From positions 9,519,641-9,583,640 of the forward strand of contig JAJEKV010000033.1 in the NCBI GenBank assembly GCA_021234155.1: 64,000 bases of DNA, in the 5' to 3' direction. Source of the stretch: Isoetes taiwanensis (Eukaryota; Streptophyta; Lycopodiopsida; Isoetales; Isoetaceae). The notes beneath the pieces were generated by a model. That model did no database searches and was not told where the DNA came from. It saw only the letters and a program-made list of their open reading frames with translations. This document shows positions 21,726 to 34,692 of the stretch, piece by piece (within the stretch, counting starts at the first letter, position 1; every line of letters begins with the position of its first letter). Made by a program: the position numbers and the translations under genes.

Positions 21726-23550
21726 TTTACAACCTTATTTCTGTTGCTAGCATATTTGCTAGCATCCTAATTGAGAATCTTTTGCCCATAAACATATAGA
21801 ATTTAATAGAAAAGAATAACAATTAGCTACATTAAATATGTAACAAAGTACTCAAGAAATGTTGGTGTCAAAAGACATCTAGTGTTCAATCTGAACTCAT
21901 TCCATGTCAATAATCTTGTCTCATCTCATTATACCATGTGATATTTCCCAGCACACCCAACGCAAAGCCATCGGTGATCAATGGATGGATGTAAGAGACC
22001 GTAAGACACCACCGCCGCCACCAAAGGAATCCACCAGCAACTGGCTGTAGGATCTGTGTGGGCCATCGGATGGAACTGAAACAAAGTGCGCACCGTCTCC
22101 CAAAAAGACGGCGAGAGATTGAAATAGCTACCTCCATAGCTTGAAGGAGTTGTTCTCTATTGCTCTATATTTAGGCAATAGGGTACTCTAGAGGATCCTA
22201 AAAAATAAACCTCGTACAGTAAACAGAACGGCTAACATGTAACAAAAGAAAGAGCCTTTGTGAAGAAACATCCCTGGCCCTGCAAATTCGCTCCACATGA
22301 ATAAGGATGTCGCGGAATTGCCCGTAAAAGAAAAGTAAACACAGAATGCCCTATTTTATGCAACCATACACAAACCAAAGGTAAGCCAAACCGCTGGCCT
22401 TCAAACCGAGATGCCGTATCACGATGTCGCGGAAATTGCAACCCGCCGAACCATCCCCGTAGCATAGATCCGACCTTGAACTGCCTCAAACTGTTACTCA
22501 AATCGACAAAGCTTCTAGCTACACAATTTTTTGGTACATTACAAATGTTCACGATCTAAATAAAAGCATGCAATCATTGAATTCTCAACAATTGAGCCAG
22601 ATGCCACAATAAATTGTTATTGTGAAAAGTTGTAAGCATCTTAACATGTAACAAAAGAAAGAGCTTTGTGAAGAAACATCCCTGGCCCTGCAAATTCGAT
22701 CCCTGACCGCATTCCCTGTCCTGTTGGATTTGGCGCTGCCATGAGCGAAACGACGTCGTCCCTCTTATCATGTTCTCTTTTTTTTTTTTTTTAACATTTT
22801 CATCTAAACGGTTTAGATCATAAGGCGTGAGCAGCTTCACTTCTTGAATGGAAGGCAGAAAAGGACAATCGTCCTTGCAGCCGGAGCGCTGACTAAAGAA
22901 AATGCTTCGTTACCTAGTCATGCCTTTTCATTTTTTGAAACGTCGCTTTGCATTATTGTGCCACGTGGCATCACACGGGTCCTTGATCGGGACAGAGGGA
23001 CATTCGTAAAATCTTGGCCGTCGATCAGGGCGGAGGGACATGGGACGATCTTGGCCGTCGATTGGGCGAACAAGTAGACGCCACGCTTTTATATAATAGA
23101 GATTGCCATGGATCAAAAATAGGGGGTTTTCTCCCCGAAAAATCCAGCCATCCTTAAAATTTCCCGATTAGGGAAAAAAAAAAATCTGGCAAATTTTCGG
23201 TCCATCTTCAGATTCACACTTACTTATGAGATTTTGCTTGCTCTTCATATTGTTTAGATGTTGTATTTGAGTGGGGTGGTTTTGCTTTGGTGGACATTCT
23301 CTCCACTAAGTTTTTAGTCCCCATTGTAATTTGTAACTTTCTTTGGATAATAAAGGCTTAAGTCCTTTAAAAAAAAAATCCAAAAATTTGCAAAAATATC
23401 CAAAGAAATTCGAAAAATAGGCTTCAAAAAATCCAAAAATCTGGTAATATCAAATTGTGGGCGGCATTTTTCCCAGTTCTGGATATAGAGGGCTGACCAC
23501 CTATGTGTACGGAAGCAAGGTTTAAGATTTTACGAAGAATGCACTGAGCA
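21726..23550. other. Intergenic stretch with a 58-bp direct repeat and a LINE tail
   Basis: A block (aacatgtaacaaaagaaagag...ccctggccctgcaaattcg) occurs at 22233-22291 and again at 22642-22698 in the same orientation. The minus-strand frame at 21907-22137 and those at 22232-22840 have no family match. A probable LINE 3' end (tttggataataaaggcttaag then A9) lies at 23330-23371. Confidence 0.5.
23330..23371 (+). mobile_element. LINE 3' end remnant with A-tail
   Basis: The sequence tttctttggataataaaggcttaagtccttt followed by A9 is of the kind seen at the 3' ends of plant LINEs. No coding part remains next to it. It lies about 190 bp upstream of the RPS5 TATA box. Confidence 0.35.
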
Positions 23551-23555
23551 CAGCG

Positions 23556-23636
23556 TATAAATACAATTTAAAAAAAATACCCTTTTCTAGGGCTTCGTTG
23601 CGAGGCTAGGGTTTCTGCGTCTGAGATTTAGGGTTT
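23556..23636 (+). promoter_or_regulatory. RPS5 promoter: TATA box and two telo-boxes
   Basis: TATAAATA at 23556-23563 lies 114 bp before the start codon. Two telo-box motifs follow, ctagggttt at 23606-23614 and tttagggttt at 23627-23636. Telo-boxes near the transcription start are typical of plant ribosomal protein genes and coordinate expression in dividing cells. A pyrimidine-rich ccttttct at 23581 is a plausible start site. Confidence 0.75.
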
Positions 23637-23676
23637 CCTCTTGCCCAGTAGGAGAGGACGACAGAGAGAGCCAGTA

Positions 23677-24662
<986 letters not shown>

Positions 24663-25470
24663 AAAATTTGGTACAATACAATTCATGGGTTCTGAGGCTG
24701 TATGTTGTGGAATTTTGAGCAAGGCTGAAAGCTATTACCATGGCTATTTGCTTGCTTTAGGTATTGTCTGCTGTCTGACCATTTGAGTTGTTTGTGTAAT
24801 GTAACATCGGCCAGAGTTTTGGGGTTAAACTGTTATTTTCCACTGGTAGTGTATGTGGTTGGTTGGGCTTAAATTAAATTAGTGTATCTGTTACTTAGGC
24901 AATGGAAATCCACCAAATCATTGGTGGAAAGAGTTCGTGTTGTTGAACCTTCTTTTAAAGCCATGCCTTTTTTGGTGATCATCAGCTGGAATGTACTTAC
25001 ATTTGGCAATTCGAATACTGTAAATTGATAACATATCTTGTTTGATATCAACTTAAGAACATGGTACATTGCAATACTTTCCTGAAGGAACCAGCTGGAG
25101 TTTTAACACTGATAATTAGCAAATAGCTGTTGAAAACCATGGTAATCTAAGAAATCGTTTGGAGCATCGGTATGCCTTTTCAACTGTAATCTGTTTTGCT
25201 GGTTTGGGAGCATGAGTTTGTCTTTTCAACTTGTGGGGAGGTTCAAGCCCTCTTTCCTTCATATTAGGCCTTTTTTCGTCGAATACTTGTATTATGCCAT
25301 TCTGGCCATTGGATTGCAGCGTATGTTGCAGCATATTCCCTCCCCATAAATACAGGACGCCCAAACTTGGTCTTTTGCAGGTCAAACTCATGCCTGTTGA
25401 CCCTACTATGAAGGGGACATTGTTAAGCCAGAAACCATTACATAAAACAGTACAGTATGAAAAGCAAAAG
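24663..25470. other. 3' flank of RPS5, no further gene seen
   Basis: AT-rich sequence with the likely 3' UTR in the first 150-200 bases. Minus-strand frames at 24869-25069 and 25116-25475 lack recognisable domains. Confidence 0.55.
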
Positions 25471-25594
25471 GCCAATTATTGCATGGCGATATTGTATGAG
25501 CAAAAACATGAACAACATGACGGAATAACTAGGCCAATTATTGCATGGCGATATTGTATGAGCAAAAACATGAACAACATGACGGAATAACTAG
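25471..25594 (+). repeat. 62-bp tandem duplication
   Basis: The unit gccaattattgcatggcg...cggaataactag occurs head to tail at 25471-25532 and 25533-25594 with no difference seen apart from the last bases. Confidence 0.85.
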
Positions 25595-25596
25595 AG

Positions 25597-25711
25597 CCTG
25601 GGGAATCGAACCCCAGATAATGCTCATCAGAGCATAAGGGACCAGATAAATGCCAATGCTCATCTGAGCATAAGGGAGATCCCGGTGTAGGGGGTCTCCC
25701 TTATGCCTAGG
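25597..25711 (-). repeat. T-arm-like segment and strong hairpin
   Basis: On the minus strand TGGGGTTCGATTCCCCA (about 25600-25616) forms a perfect 5-bp stem with a 7-base loop and contains a perfect pol III B box, but no A box or rest of a tRNA is present. Two units atgctcatcWgagcataaggga follow at 25619-25682. The sequence 25673-25711 folds into a 12-bp stem (gcataagggaga/tctcccttatgc) with a 15-base loop. Confidence 0.5.
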
Positions 25712-25916
25712 GGCCAAAGCCCTCTTCAAGCCTACAAATGTTGGTAAGGATTAAGGAAATGGAATGCACATAGCATGTGCAAAATATAGCATGAAGCAAC
25801 AAAATATAACATATTCACAGGCTTATACAATGTACACGTGGCATGGGGCCACGCACACGAAACTGCACAAACAAGAACAGAACATTGCAAAGACAACTGA
25901 AAACAACAGCTCCTAG

Positions 25917-26625
25917 TTCATGGGCTCTCCAGATGCGGCCCGCCTGATTACAACATCAAGCTGTCGGATTTCCTGCGTCAGCAAGCACCTCGCCAAGCTC
26001 ATGTGAGACCTCAAAGCCTGCAATTCAGATAACGGAGCACCAAGCTGCTTCCAGGAAACATTGGACATCGCGGAATCGATCGCCACATAAAATCCTGTCA
26101 GCTGTCTCCTCAGGATCCTAAGAGAAGCAGCTATTCGATGAGCTTCCGTTCCAACCTGGATGATGCTCGTTAAAAATTCCTCCACAGTGAACAGCTGCCC
26201 CCAAGGAGCATAAACCTGAGGATTTGGATGGGAATCGTCAATCGTAGTGCTTATGAAGGATGGGTCTATGCTCACAGCGGGATGGCTCATCTTTCCAGGA
26301 GGGTTCCCATCAGTCTCCATCTCCTTCCTGCAACAAGTTGTTACCACTACAAACACAAACTCAAAGAAACCAAAACACAGACAAAAATGAAGCTGTACAT
26401 GCAACAACACAAACAAGAGATCAGCCAACTGCCATCGTATGGTCCCCAGTGTGGATGGGGATATAATCAACACCATGGTCAGGGATCTCAATATCAGGGT
26501 TGAACGATGGATCATGGATTTCCTGGAAATTGTAGTCCATCTCATCAGGTGGGATTGAGTCATCCCAATATCAGCGGCGTCCTAGTCCATTACGTTCAAT
26601 GGGCACATAACCTGCAGGTAGACCA
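25917..26625 (-). pseudogene. Unidentified broken gene with an acidic segment
   Basis: The minus strand reads as a coherent protein in two exon-like parts. Part one (about 26625-26460) has GYVPIERNGLGRR, a TGA stop near 26574, then WDDSIPPDEMDYNFQEIHDP and DIEIPDHGVDYIPIHTGD. Part two (about 26328-25917) has METDGNPPGKMSHPAVSID, YAPWGQLFTVEEFLTSIIQ and a helix-rich end (ALRSHMSLARCLLTQEIRQL) ending SGEPMN and stop. The intervening 130 bases end in a good acceptor (ttgttgcag). I do not recognise the family. A single stop suggests recent loss, or an annotation shift. Confidence 0.45.
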
Positions 26626-26744
26626 AACAAAATTGTTCTAACACCAGATGGCATACAGTGACTGGGATTCAAGAGGACCCTCCAAGCGGCCCGGACCCTG
26701 TGCTCCGTTCACATGAGCAGTATTAAAGGTTCCCCATTTTGTTT

Positions 26745-27868
26745 TTAAGGCATTAAGGGATATTTATTCAAAAGTTTGACCTAAGATTGTTGGAGAAGTA
26801 TGTATTTTTTTCTCATACGTTTGTGGCATTTTAGGAGTGTTTTTTGGCTGCCCTTTCTTTCCTTTGTATGAATGAGGCAATTTCTAACACCTTGCTTAAT
26901 GAAAGTGCCCTTTATTTTTGGAAGGCAAATCCTTTCGTTCTCTATTGCGATCAACAGGCGGACGGCTTGCTGTGAAGCGGCGGACAGATGCAGATTTGCC
27001 AAAATTACCAGTTTTTGTATATGCGGCATCCTTTGAGTCTGAAGATTTCTTGGAGCTCCTAATAGTAGGGTTTGCATCGTACTTTTCAAATCGAGTTTAC
27101 TTAGCAGGTGGATTGGCGTGGGCTTTTGACAGATGGAGGAATCGCCGTGATCCGCCAGAAATTGTGCAAACCGACCGAGGCTTTAATGACGATTTTTTTG
27201 TGTCGAAGTCCCGGCGGTTTCATCAAGTTGTTTTTGTTTGTTTATTCTTTTCTTGCGGGATGCAAAGGACAAAAGCTCGTTGTTGTTTTGTCATCCGAGA
27301 AAAGCCCGGGAAAGCCCGAGGTTTTGTGGGAGTTCAACAAATCCCACACCTAATTTTGCTTTGGTGTGGGATTCTTGCTTTGGGTTCTTGCTTAGATCCG
27401 CGGGCGCCGAGGTTGAGATGTGGCAAATGACATGTAGCTGCCGATTCCCTTGTTCCGGGCCCTCGCATTAAAATCCGATAGGTTCCGGCCCGTGTCGCTT
27501 AACTTTTGAGAAGTTGTTCACCTTCAAAGGAGCTATTCAGGAGGTATTATGCTTCTTCATAGAAGCTTCTGTTAAAGGCCAAGTGGCCGAGAGGTTCGAT
27601 TCCTCTCATCTTGTTTTGTATTTCTCTTCCCACGTTGTTCTTCTCAGAGTGCAACTATAGAAGGTCATGTTAATTTGTAACAGATCGGTAAGCAAGCAGG
27701 CTGTACCTGCGATTATTTGGCATAGTAGTCAGCAAGATAATCTCAGCACAATTTTTTGAGTGGCGCTAGTCAATGGTTGTTTTCTATTCAATTTTATTAA
27801 GTCGTTTTAGTTTTGAAATGATTGTCAGCCATGGATTTGGAATATTCTAGCCTTTATACTCAGATCCA
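26745..27868 (+). repeat. Duplicated block D1, copy 1
   Basis: Aligns with 48888-49936 over about 1.1 kb, with small indels. It contains an open peptide in both copies (NEAISNTLLNESALYFWKAN..., EDFLELLIVGFASYFS), perhaps exon remains, and a common end atggatttggaatattctagcc...gggatagg. After that point copy 1 runs into aatgaaaaac and copy 2 into PDR transporter sequence. A 75-bp segment with a T-arm-like AGAGGTTCGATTCCTCT (about 27592-27608) is present only in copy 1. Confidence 0.8.
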
Positions 27869-28094
27869 AGGGATAGGAATGAAAAACAATAAGGGTAACA
27901 ATAAGGGTAACGATAAAAGGTCTACGAAAACCTCGTATTTGTTTTAGTTCAAGCATGAACGTGGTTGATAAATAAGGCTCTCGGAAATAGGTAAGTAGAT
28001 AGGTTTTGGCTATGGAGCCTTTTCCCTGTAATTTAAGAAAGTAAGAAGGCCCCTCCAAGATCAAACAAAAAACAAAGAAAAGTTGAATTCTTAA

Positions 28095-28555
28095 CCAAGA
28101 GCACAAATTGGAGTTCTCCGGCGGTGGATGCTTTCGTAAAGTTCTAGGACCACTGAACCACTAGAAACCAACTGATTGAAATCGAAATTTTTTTGGTTAA
28201 GTTGAGCATTTGGAGTTCTGGGATGGTGGATGCTTTCGCACAGTTCGAAGACTAAACAACCAATTTGGAGTTCTCGGATAAGAACACCAGAAACCAACCA
28301 ATTGAAATTCAAAATTTTTCCTAAGTTGAAAATTTTCCGGTTAAGTTGAGCACAATTTGGAATTCTTGGATGGTGGATGCTTTCATAAAGTCCGAATAGC
28401 ACTAGAAACTAAGCAATTGAAATTCAAATTTTTTTGGTAAAGTCTACAGAACACTAGAAAAGAACCAATTGAAATTCAAAGTTTCACAGTAAAGTTCGAA
28501 GAACACTAAAGACCAACCTATTCAAATTCATTATTTTTTGGTAGCAAATTTTCTA
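28095..28555 (-). repeat. Degenerate tandem repeat array
   Basis: A unit of about 70-140 bp recurs four or more times: (t/g)gagttct(c/g)gg-tggtggatgctttcg, ...agaaaccaa-caattgaaattcaaa, ttttttggttaagttgagca. Units differ by substitutions and internal loss. The frame on the minus strand (28091-28402) is only repeat translation. Confidence 0.65.
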
Positions 28556-28923
28556 GGAAACCAACTAAGAAAAAGCTTTCAGGTTAGATAAGTCAGTGTA
28601 TCGAAAGAACCGTTTGCTTAAATTATTCTGTTTTAAATTTATACTGCTGTTTGTGGAGCTCGCCGCTAATTCAACTATGGAAAGTTCGGACTCTTAATGT
28701 AAGATATCCGATTAACAAAAATAAAAACTCTAAACATCATTTACAGAAATGTACATGAACTATATTCTAGTCGAAACATTTTTAGAGAAACGTGACGGAT
28801 TGGATGAAAATGAATCTAGAATAACCAAGTGGGGCCAATGGAACAGTTTATATTACTTTAAGGAATCATTCAAAGTCAAATTTGGGGCAAGCTGAGTTTG
28901 AACTGCTTTGAAATTGCGCAGCT

Positions 28924-28931
28924 TATAAATA
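28924..28931 (+). promoter_or_regulatory. TATA box of the split OPR paralogue
   Basis: TATAAATA lies 122 bp upstream of the pseudogene start codon at 29053. It indicates that this paralogue carried its own promoter and was not a retrocopy. Confidence 0.5.
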
Positions 28932-28952
28932 AGAGCATAGTTTTGAGACTGA

Positions 28953-29234
<282 letters not shown>

Positions 29235-29245
29235 TAGGGCAACCC

Positions 29246-30170
29246 TTGGGGAATATGGGGCAAGACACATAGAGGGCCAGATTTAAACCTTGTAGCATAT
29301 TCCTTGTCCACGGCTGTGGACTTTTGGGATTTGGGATTAGATGGCGTGGATTCCATATGAGCTTGGTGGAGGGTGGGATGTGGTCGACAGATCTTTGGGG
29401 CTCCAAGCCTGTCATCCACTGATGTGCTCCAGGGATGGATTTTGGGTAAGCTGCCTTGCACCTTATGGACAAGCCAGCTCTTAGATCGCTAGGTAATTAG
29501 ACCAAAGCAACACCAAATGGGCAGGTTTAGACCGGCCAGGGCTTTATTTTTGGCGTCTCCAATTTTCCATCGGGTTCCAACTTCAGAGGGACCATTAATT
29601 GGCCTCGAACTGTAAGCCAATCTGTAGGGGAGGCGCAAACCTTGAATAAGGTATTCTCCCTTTGAGTCTGAAACTTTGTAATGTTGCCAGAGATAATCAG
29701 TTATTTGATGCCAATCTAAACATATCGAAATCCAAGCACCATGGACACTCAAAGGTCTTTGGAGGAGTCGAAGCAGTTGCTTATGGTCATAGGATCCTTT
29801 ACTGGAGCTGTTGTGTTGTTATTTTATGGATTGGATTCGGGAAGGAGAAGGCTGTTATTCCCTATTCGCATGCAGCCCTTGAAGTGATTGATTCGCGATA
29901 GATGTAAGTACTCCAAGAGGAGGTGACTGTTGCAGATTACTATGGTCAAAAACATGGTCGCCACTCGCCAGCTGATATTGGCGCACATTTTTTGCCTTGA
30001 TAAAAACTTGCATAGTCTTGGGGATCCTTTGTATTAATTTTTCATGTCAGATGAATTTCGCAGAGGATAATTCTTATCGAAACATAGATTCTGCAGATTT
30101 AGTATTTGAAGTATCCAATCAGTGCATCATGGCTTCAAGTTTTTGTTATTCCTTTCTGATTTGAGCTTCT
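29246..30170. other. Left part of the 5.1-kb insertion, no gene recognised
   Basis: Frames at 29185-29472 and 29489-29752 (minus) read through without a defensible domain; the latter has W-rich text (WHQITDYLWQHYKVSDS) that might be LINE-derived. Nothing else supported. Confidence 0.4.
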
Positions 30171-30179
30171 CTGCCCTAT

Positions 30180-31415
30180 TATGATACCATTTCGATCAAG
30201 GTGGATGTTTCAGCCTAAGTTTAGAAAATCCTTTTCATATGGTGTACGTATGGGAAAGAACACTTACAGATATCGCTGGATTTGATGAAAAACATGTATT
30301 CGAAGTTCATTGACTGGGATCTTCAGATGCATGATGAAAAGACATATACTCCTGCTATTGCTACAAAGTAAAACCACTAAGGATGCAAGACTTTCAAGGA
30401 AAACCGCTAAGGATGCAAGCCTGCATCATAATCTACATAAGATAGTTCTAATGGAATACGGATGCTCAAAATTCATGTAGCTGCACTACTAATTTTTTCT
30501 GGTCTTACAGCACTGGAATACGTGAAGATCTTGGATAGGTGGAGTATATTTTAACAGATGAAACGGGGACTCTTACAGAGAATTTAATGGTCTTTAAAAC
30601 ATGCTTCATCAAAGGCTTTTCGTATGGGAATACCACTGGCGATGTAACCACAGGTAGTTTATGGACTTGTTTTTACTCCAGGATATATTTTTGAAGATAA
30701 TACGTTTACCAACGCACTAGTTAGTTATATCATATAAATTTCAGTGCTAGCTACATGTTAGCATAACGATATAAATGATCCATTAGTAGCTTGTTTTGTA
30801 GACTCTGGGTTGCAGCATGCTTTGAAAGAAAGACTGCCAGATTCCTGCAAGTTTTTGAAAGTTATGACAGTCTGCATTACTGTACTTCCAGTTCGAATGT
30901 TTGTGTTCAGTATCTTTGGATTCATAGTGGCCTTTCCTAATGGACCACTTTTATTTTTTTGAACCATGCAGCTCAAATGTATACAAGACACGGTCGCATG
31001 ATGAAGAGGTGCTTGTTCGTGCTGCATCACAGATCCATGTGGTTCTTTAAAAAAATCTGCAAATGTAGTTGGTATGCTGCTTGAAATGTCTGGAATGATA
31101 CTCATTTATCAGCATATCACTTCTAATTCTGAAAGATTGTGAATGTTTGCACTTCTAATTCTAAAAGCTCACCAGTATTTTGAATGTTTGGGTCAAAGTC
31201 TTTTGCAAGGTGTTGATAATGTTTATTATTTTGTAGAGATTAACTTTCTTGGTATGACGATGGAGTATGACATCCACGACATCCCGGTGTTCATGAGAGG
31301 GAAAAAATGTCTATCATAGTTAGGGAGAAAGATTCTGGAAAGCTGATGTTGCCGACAAAGGGTGCTGATGAAGCAATTTTTCCACGTGCTTATAATAGTA
31401 CTGCAGAAAGGCATG
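30180..31415 (+). pseudogene. P4-type ATPase (aminophospholipid flippase) fragment
   Basis: P4-ATPases move phospholipids across membranes. Pieces in family order: ISLDLMKNMYSKFIDWDLQM (30270-30371), IREDLG-stop-VEYILTDETGTLTEN (about 30515-30590), DSGLQHALKERLPDSCKFLKVMTVC (30790-30870), YKTRSHDEEVLVRAASQIHVVL (about 30980-31050) and KRMSVIVRE-type N-domain text ending KLMLPTKGADEAIFPRAYNS (31290-31400). Introns are retained. Gln is replaced by TAG at 30536-30538. The P-type signature DKTGT is DETGT (Asp at 30557-30559 kept, Lys lost). It covers roughly a fifth of a typical 1,100-1,200-residue protein. Confidence 0.85.
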
Positions 31416-31499
31416 CTTAATTAATCTGAAGTTGGTACAATGACAAATGACCACGGCATGTGGGAGAAACATAGTGTCATGGTAGTTGGCCATGCTGGT

Positions 31500-32278
31500 C
31501 CCTTCCTTTTGGGTCCCCTCCTCTTGGCGCCTGCCTGAGCGCCTCGCCGGGCGCCTGCCTGAGCACCTGGGCGCCTGTTTGGTCGTCTGGGTGCCGTGAA
31601 GGGTGGCGCCTGGGAGGTGCAGTGATGGGTGGCGCCTGGGAAGGAGCGCTTCAGCCTAGTGAGGATGCACCTCCTCTAAGCGACTTCCCTGGGCGTTTTC
31701 CTGAACGCCGCCTTCCCTGCGCGCCTGGGTGATTGGCGTTCGAGCCTATTGGATGCGCCTGTTTCTGACTTCAGCGGTGCCCTCAGGGCCACCGCCTTTT
31801 TGCAGGTAGCTGCTCTGTGGGTTTAGGGACTTGACCTGTTCCTGGTGGCAGCTCTTATGGTCTAGTGGTTTGATCGAGCTCCTTCAGTGGGTCAGCACCA
31901 GGATCTTTGCACCAGCATCTATTTGCTCTGGTTTTAGCGAGAAGATGGAGATTTAGCGCGTGCGTAAGCTTGCACCAGTCCTCAGCACCCAGCTGTGAAG
32001 AGGTTACGGTTCGGAGGCGTTTGGTGAAGTTCTGCTTGTTGGAAGGTATGCTTGTTGCTTCTTGCAATAGCATGGGTTTTTGGATATGTAGTCATCCTGG
32101 CAACAGTTTTTTTCCCATGTGGTTTTTAATCTGAGCCATGGTGATTATACTTTATTTTGTTTGTAAGGGCTTCGGTCCATGTTCTGGTTAGGGACTTCGG
32201 TCCCGTTTTGTACTTGGGTCCCATAACCCGATTGGGTTCCGCGGACGTTAAAAATTTCTTCCTTCCTTCCTTCCTTCC
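31500..32278 (+). mobile_element. GC-rich retroposon-like segment with (TTCC)n tail
   Basis: Begins with repeated ggcgcctg units (at least six between 31535 and 31650) and ends ccgcggacgttaaaaatttc followed by (ttcc)n at 32260-32278. The same end (ccgtggacgttagaatatac plus ttcc repeats) occurs on the minus strand at 39423-39489, where an empty target exists. This supports a non-LTR retroposon family with a TTCC-repeat tail. The 5' boundary here is a guess. Confidence 0.5.
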
Positions 32279-32464
32279 TCCCTCCTAAAACTTATACTCC
32301 TATTGATATACTTCCATTTACTACAAAAATTGAACCTATTCTCCCAAAGCACCTTTACTTTGATTCATACCCTGCAAGGAAGAAGCTCCAGCCCAGTTTT
32401 GTTTTAAATAGAATCAATCATTGCACTTAGTGTGATTGTCATTGTGATTACCATTATGCTCCAA

Positions 32465-33110
32465 GACCCCACATTCTGACTTTTCAACTTGCCAAAGAAT
32501 CTGCATGCTTCATTTGGACTTCCATACTTTGTATACATAGCAACAAGTGTAATTCCCAGTGATGTTCGATTAGAAGTCCACTTACAATAATCTTGTTATG
32601 CTCAAATCTTCCTTTCAGTATATCTCCTATGTCCAAGCATGCTTTCAATATATGCACGCTCATTTGGTTCAATTCCTGCTTCTTGCATTTTCTCAGAATG
32701 TTTGATGGCCATATATCCCCTTTTTTGTTCGGCAAACCATCAATTAGTGAACCCAATGAGACGACACCCTGATTCTGAGGTCATTGAAAACTTTCAGTGC
32801 CTCAGTCAAATCTGATATACATATCAACCAGGACATTACCAACTATCGCATCATCTTGATATCCATATCTGATAAATTTTTCATAAAGGTATTTCCCTTT
32901 GTCTGTTGCATCTATTCTGCTACATGCCTTTAACCCGCTAAAAAATGTGCCACTATTAGGTTTTATCCCATCATTGCACGTTCCTATAATATTCTAAATC
33001 TTGAAGGCCTTTGTCTTCTGGGACATGTCCTTCAACCATTAAGTTCCATGAGATTAAATCTGGTTTTATTTCTTCTTGCATCATTATCTGATCCCTTCTC
33101 CATATTATAG
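32465..33110 (-). pseudogene. PPR pseudogene fragment
   Basis: Minus-strand text in shifting frames shows PPR units: EEIKPDLISWNLMVEGHVPE (about 33070-33010), a KGKYLYEKFIRYGYQDDAIVGNVLVDMY-like stretch split by frame changes (32930-32815), and TLVAMYTKYGSPNEACRFFGKL (32545-32480). Opposite in direction to its neighbours. At least three frame breaks. No E or DYW tail is seen. Confidence 0.75.
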
Positions 33111-33312
33111 ATATCCCGCAAAGGAAATATCATGATGCTCCCTTGTGTTCTCATGTCAGGTTCATCCCTGGATATCTCCAGATGATGAGGATTCAGGTAC
33201 TTTAATTGTTTTGGCTTTTAAAATATGTAGGATTTATGTTTACTTACTAAAGTGCATACTGTCAAATAGGTTGCTTCTATGTTGTAGTTATTTACTTTTC
33301 CTTGTGTGTACC

Positions 33313-33920
33313 AGTTGATGGACTGGCAAAGTGCCAAAGGTGGATTCAAAATGACAATGATACATGAGAGGATTCTAAGTCAACATGGTGGAACAAGTTA
33401 ATTGGACATTCTGCAAAATCAAGCGTGGAGTGGACTTATCCGTTTGTGGAAGAGCAATTGTTTGTCCTTACTATCAGGGCAGGATGGGAAGGCTATCACA
33501 TTGGTGCTGATGGAAAGCATGTTGCTTCGTCTCGATATAGAACAATGAGTAATTGTTAGCCATGCATAATTCAAGAATCTTAAGCGGTCTATGTAGTAAA
33601 TTATCATTCTCACAATTGGCTCATAAAATTGATGTAGGGCTTTATTTTAGAAGAGGCTACAGGCTTTACTACTTCTGGAAATATTGATGTACACTCTATT
33701 ATGGCTACATCATTGCCATATTCTCATCCAAAGTTCACTCCAAAGCAGCTTATAGAGGAATCTGAAACACTGAGAGCAATTCCATTGCCAAAAATCCCAG
33801 TTGATCTGTTTATTGGAATTCTTTCAGCAAGCACTCACTTTGCAGAACGGATGGTTGCTCGAAAGACTTGGATGCAGTCAAAATCAATTAGATCATCGGG
33901 GGTGGTAGCACGCTTTTCCA
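33313..33920 (+). pseudogene. Hydroxyproline O-galactosyltransferase-like fragment (galectin + GT31)
   Basis: Two exon-like parts. 33313-33545 gives VDGLAKCQRWIQNDND, a stop, then EWTYPFVEEQLFVLTIRAGWEGYHIGADGKHV, the galectin domain of plant GALT proteins. 33637-33918 gives GFILEEATGFTTSGNIDVHS, PVDLFIGILSASTHFAERMVARKTWMQS and GVVARF, the start of the GT31 catalytic domain. These enzymes add galactose to arabinogalactan proteins in the Golgi. It stops at 33918, before the DxD catalytic motif, and is broken in part one. Confidence 0.85.
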
Positions 33921-34350
33921 TATGTAGCCACCTTCACTACTAGGTTACAATGGGTTCAAACCCCATAAAATGCGCTACTGCTACTATGACAGAAAACCCA
34001 TTAACGATTCAAATCCCATTATACATGTTTTTTACTCCGCAAATTTCAAGATCTACTTATCAATATTGGCAATGGTGCTTTATGTCCTTGTACCTATCAC
34101 GTGGAGAGGCCCCAAGGAGGTAAAATATCCATAAATTTATGTTTATAACAAGTCTATAGGCTGTAGATATGCTCATTGCTTATTCCATATTGTGAGCCCT
34201 ATTAGGTGTTTATGATTGTTGCCTTATACACGCTTCTCTAACCATGCAAACCTTATATCAATATGACTAAAGCAAGTTACAGTTGAAAAATAGAAACATT
34301 ATTGCCATCCCCAAGATCCCAAAGGGTCCAACGCCAACGTGCAACCCCTT
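33921..34350. other. Right part of the 5.1-kb insertion
   Basis: Directly after the galactosyltransferase truncation lies a T-arm-like ATGGGTTCAAACCCCAT (about 33955-33971) that could be the head of a tRNA-derived SINE, without a convincing A box. The rest is unremarkable. Confidence 0.35.
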
Positions 34351-34362
34351 GATGCGTTAGCA

Positions 34363-34692
<330 letters not shown>

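Noticed and set aside
25600-25616. tRNA gene on the minus strand
   Set aside because: Only the T-arm is present; no D-arm, anticodon arm or acceptor pairing could be found.
27575-27612. Plastid-like tRNA fragment
   Set aside because: A T-arm and gccaagtgg-like text alone do not reconstruct a tRNA or match a recognisable plastid context.
28095-28555. CRISPR-like array
   Set aside because: Units are degenerate and of unequal length, and the genome is eukaryotic.
29662-29901. 79-codon plus-strand frame
   Set aside because: No domain, no duplicate, and sits in the unassigned part of the 5.1-kb insertion.
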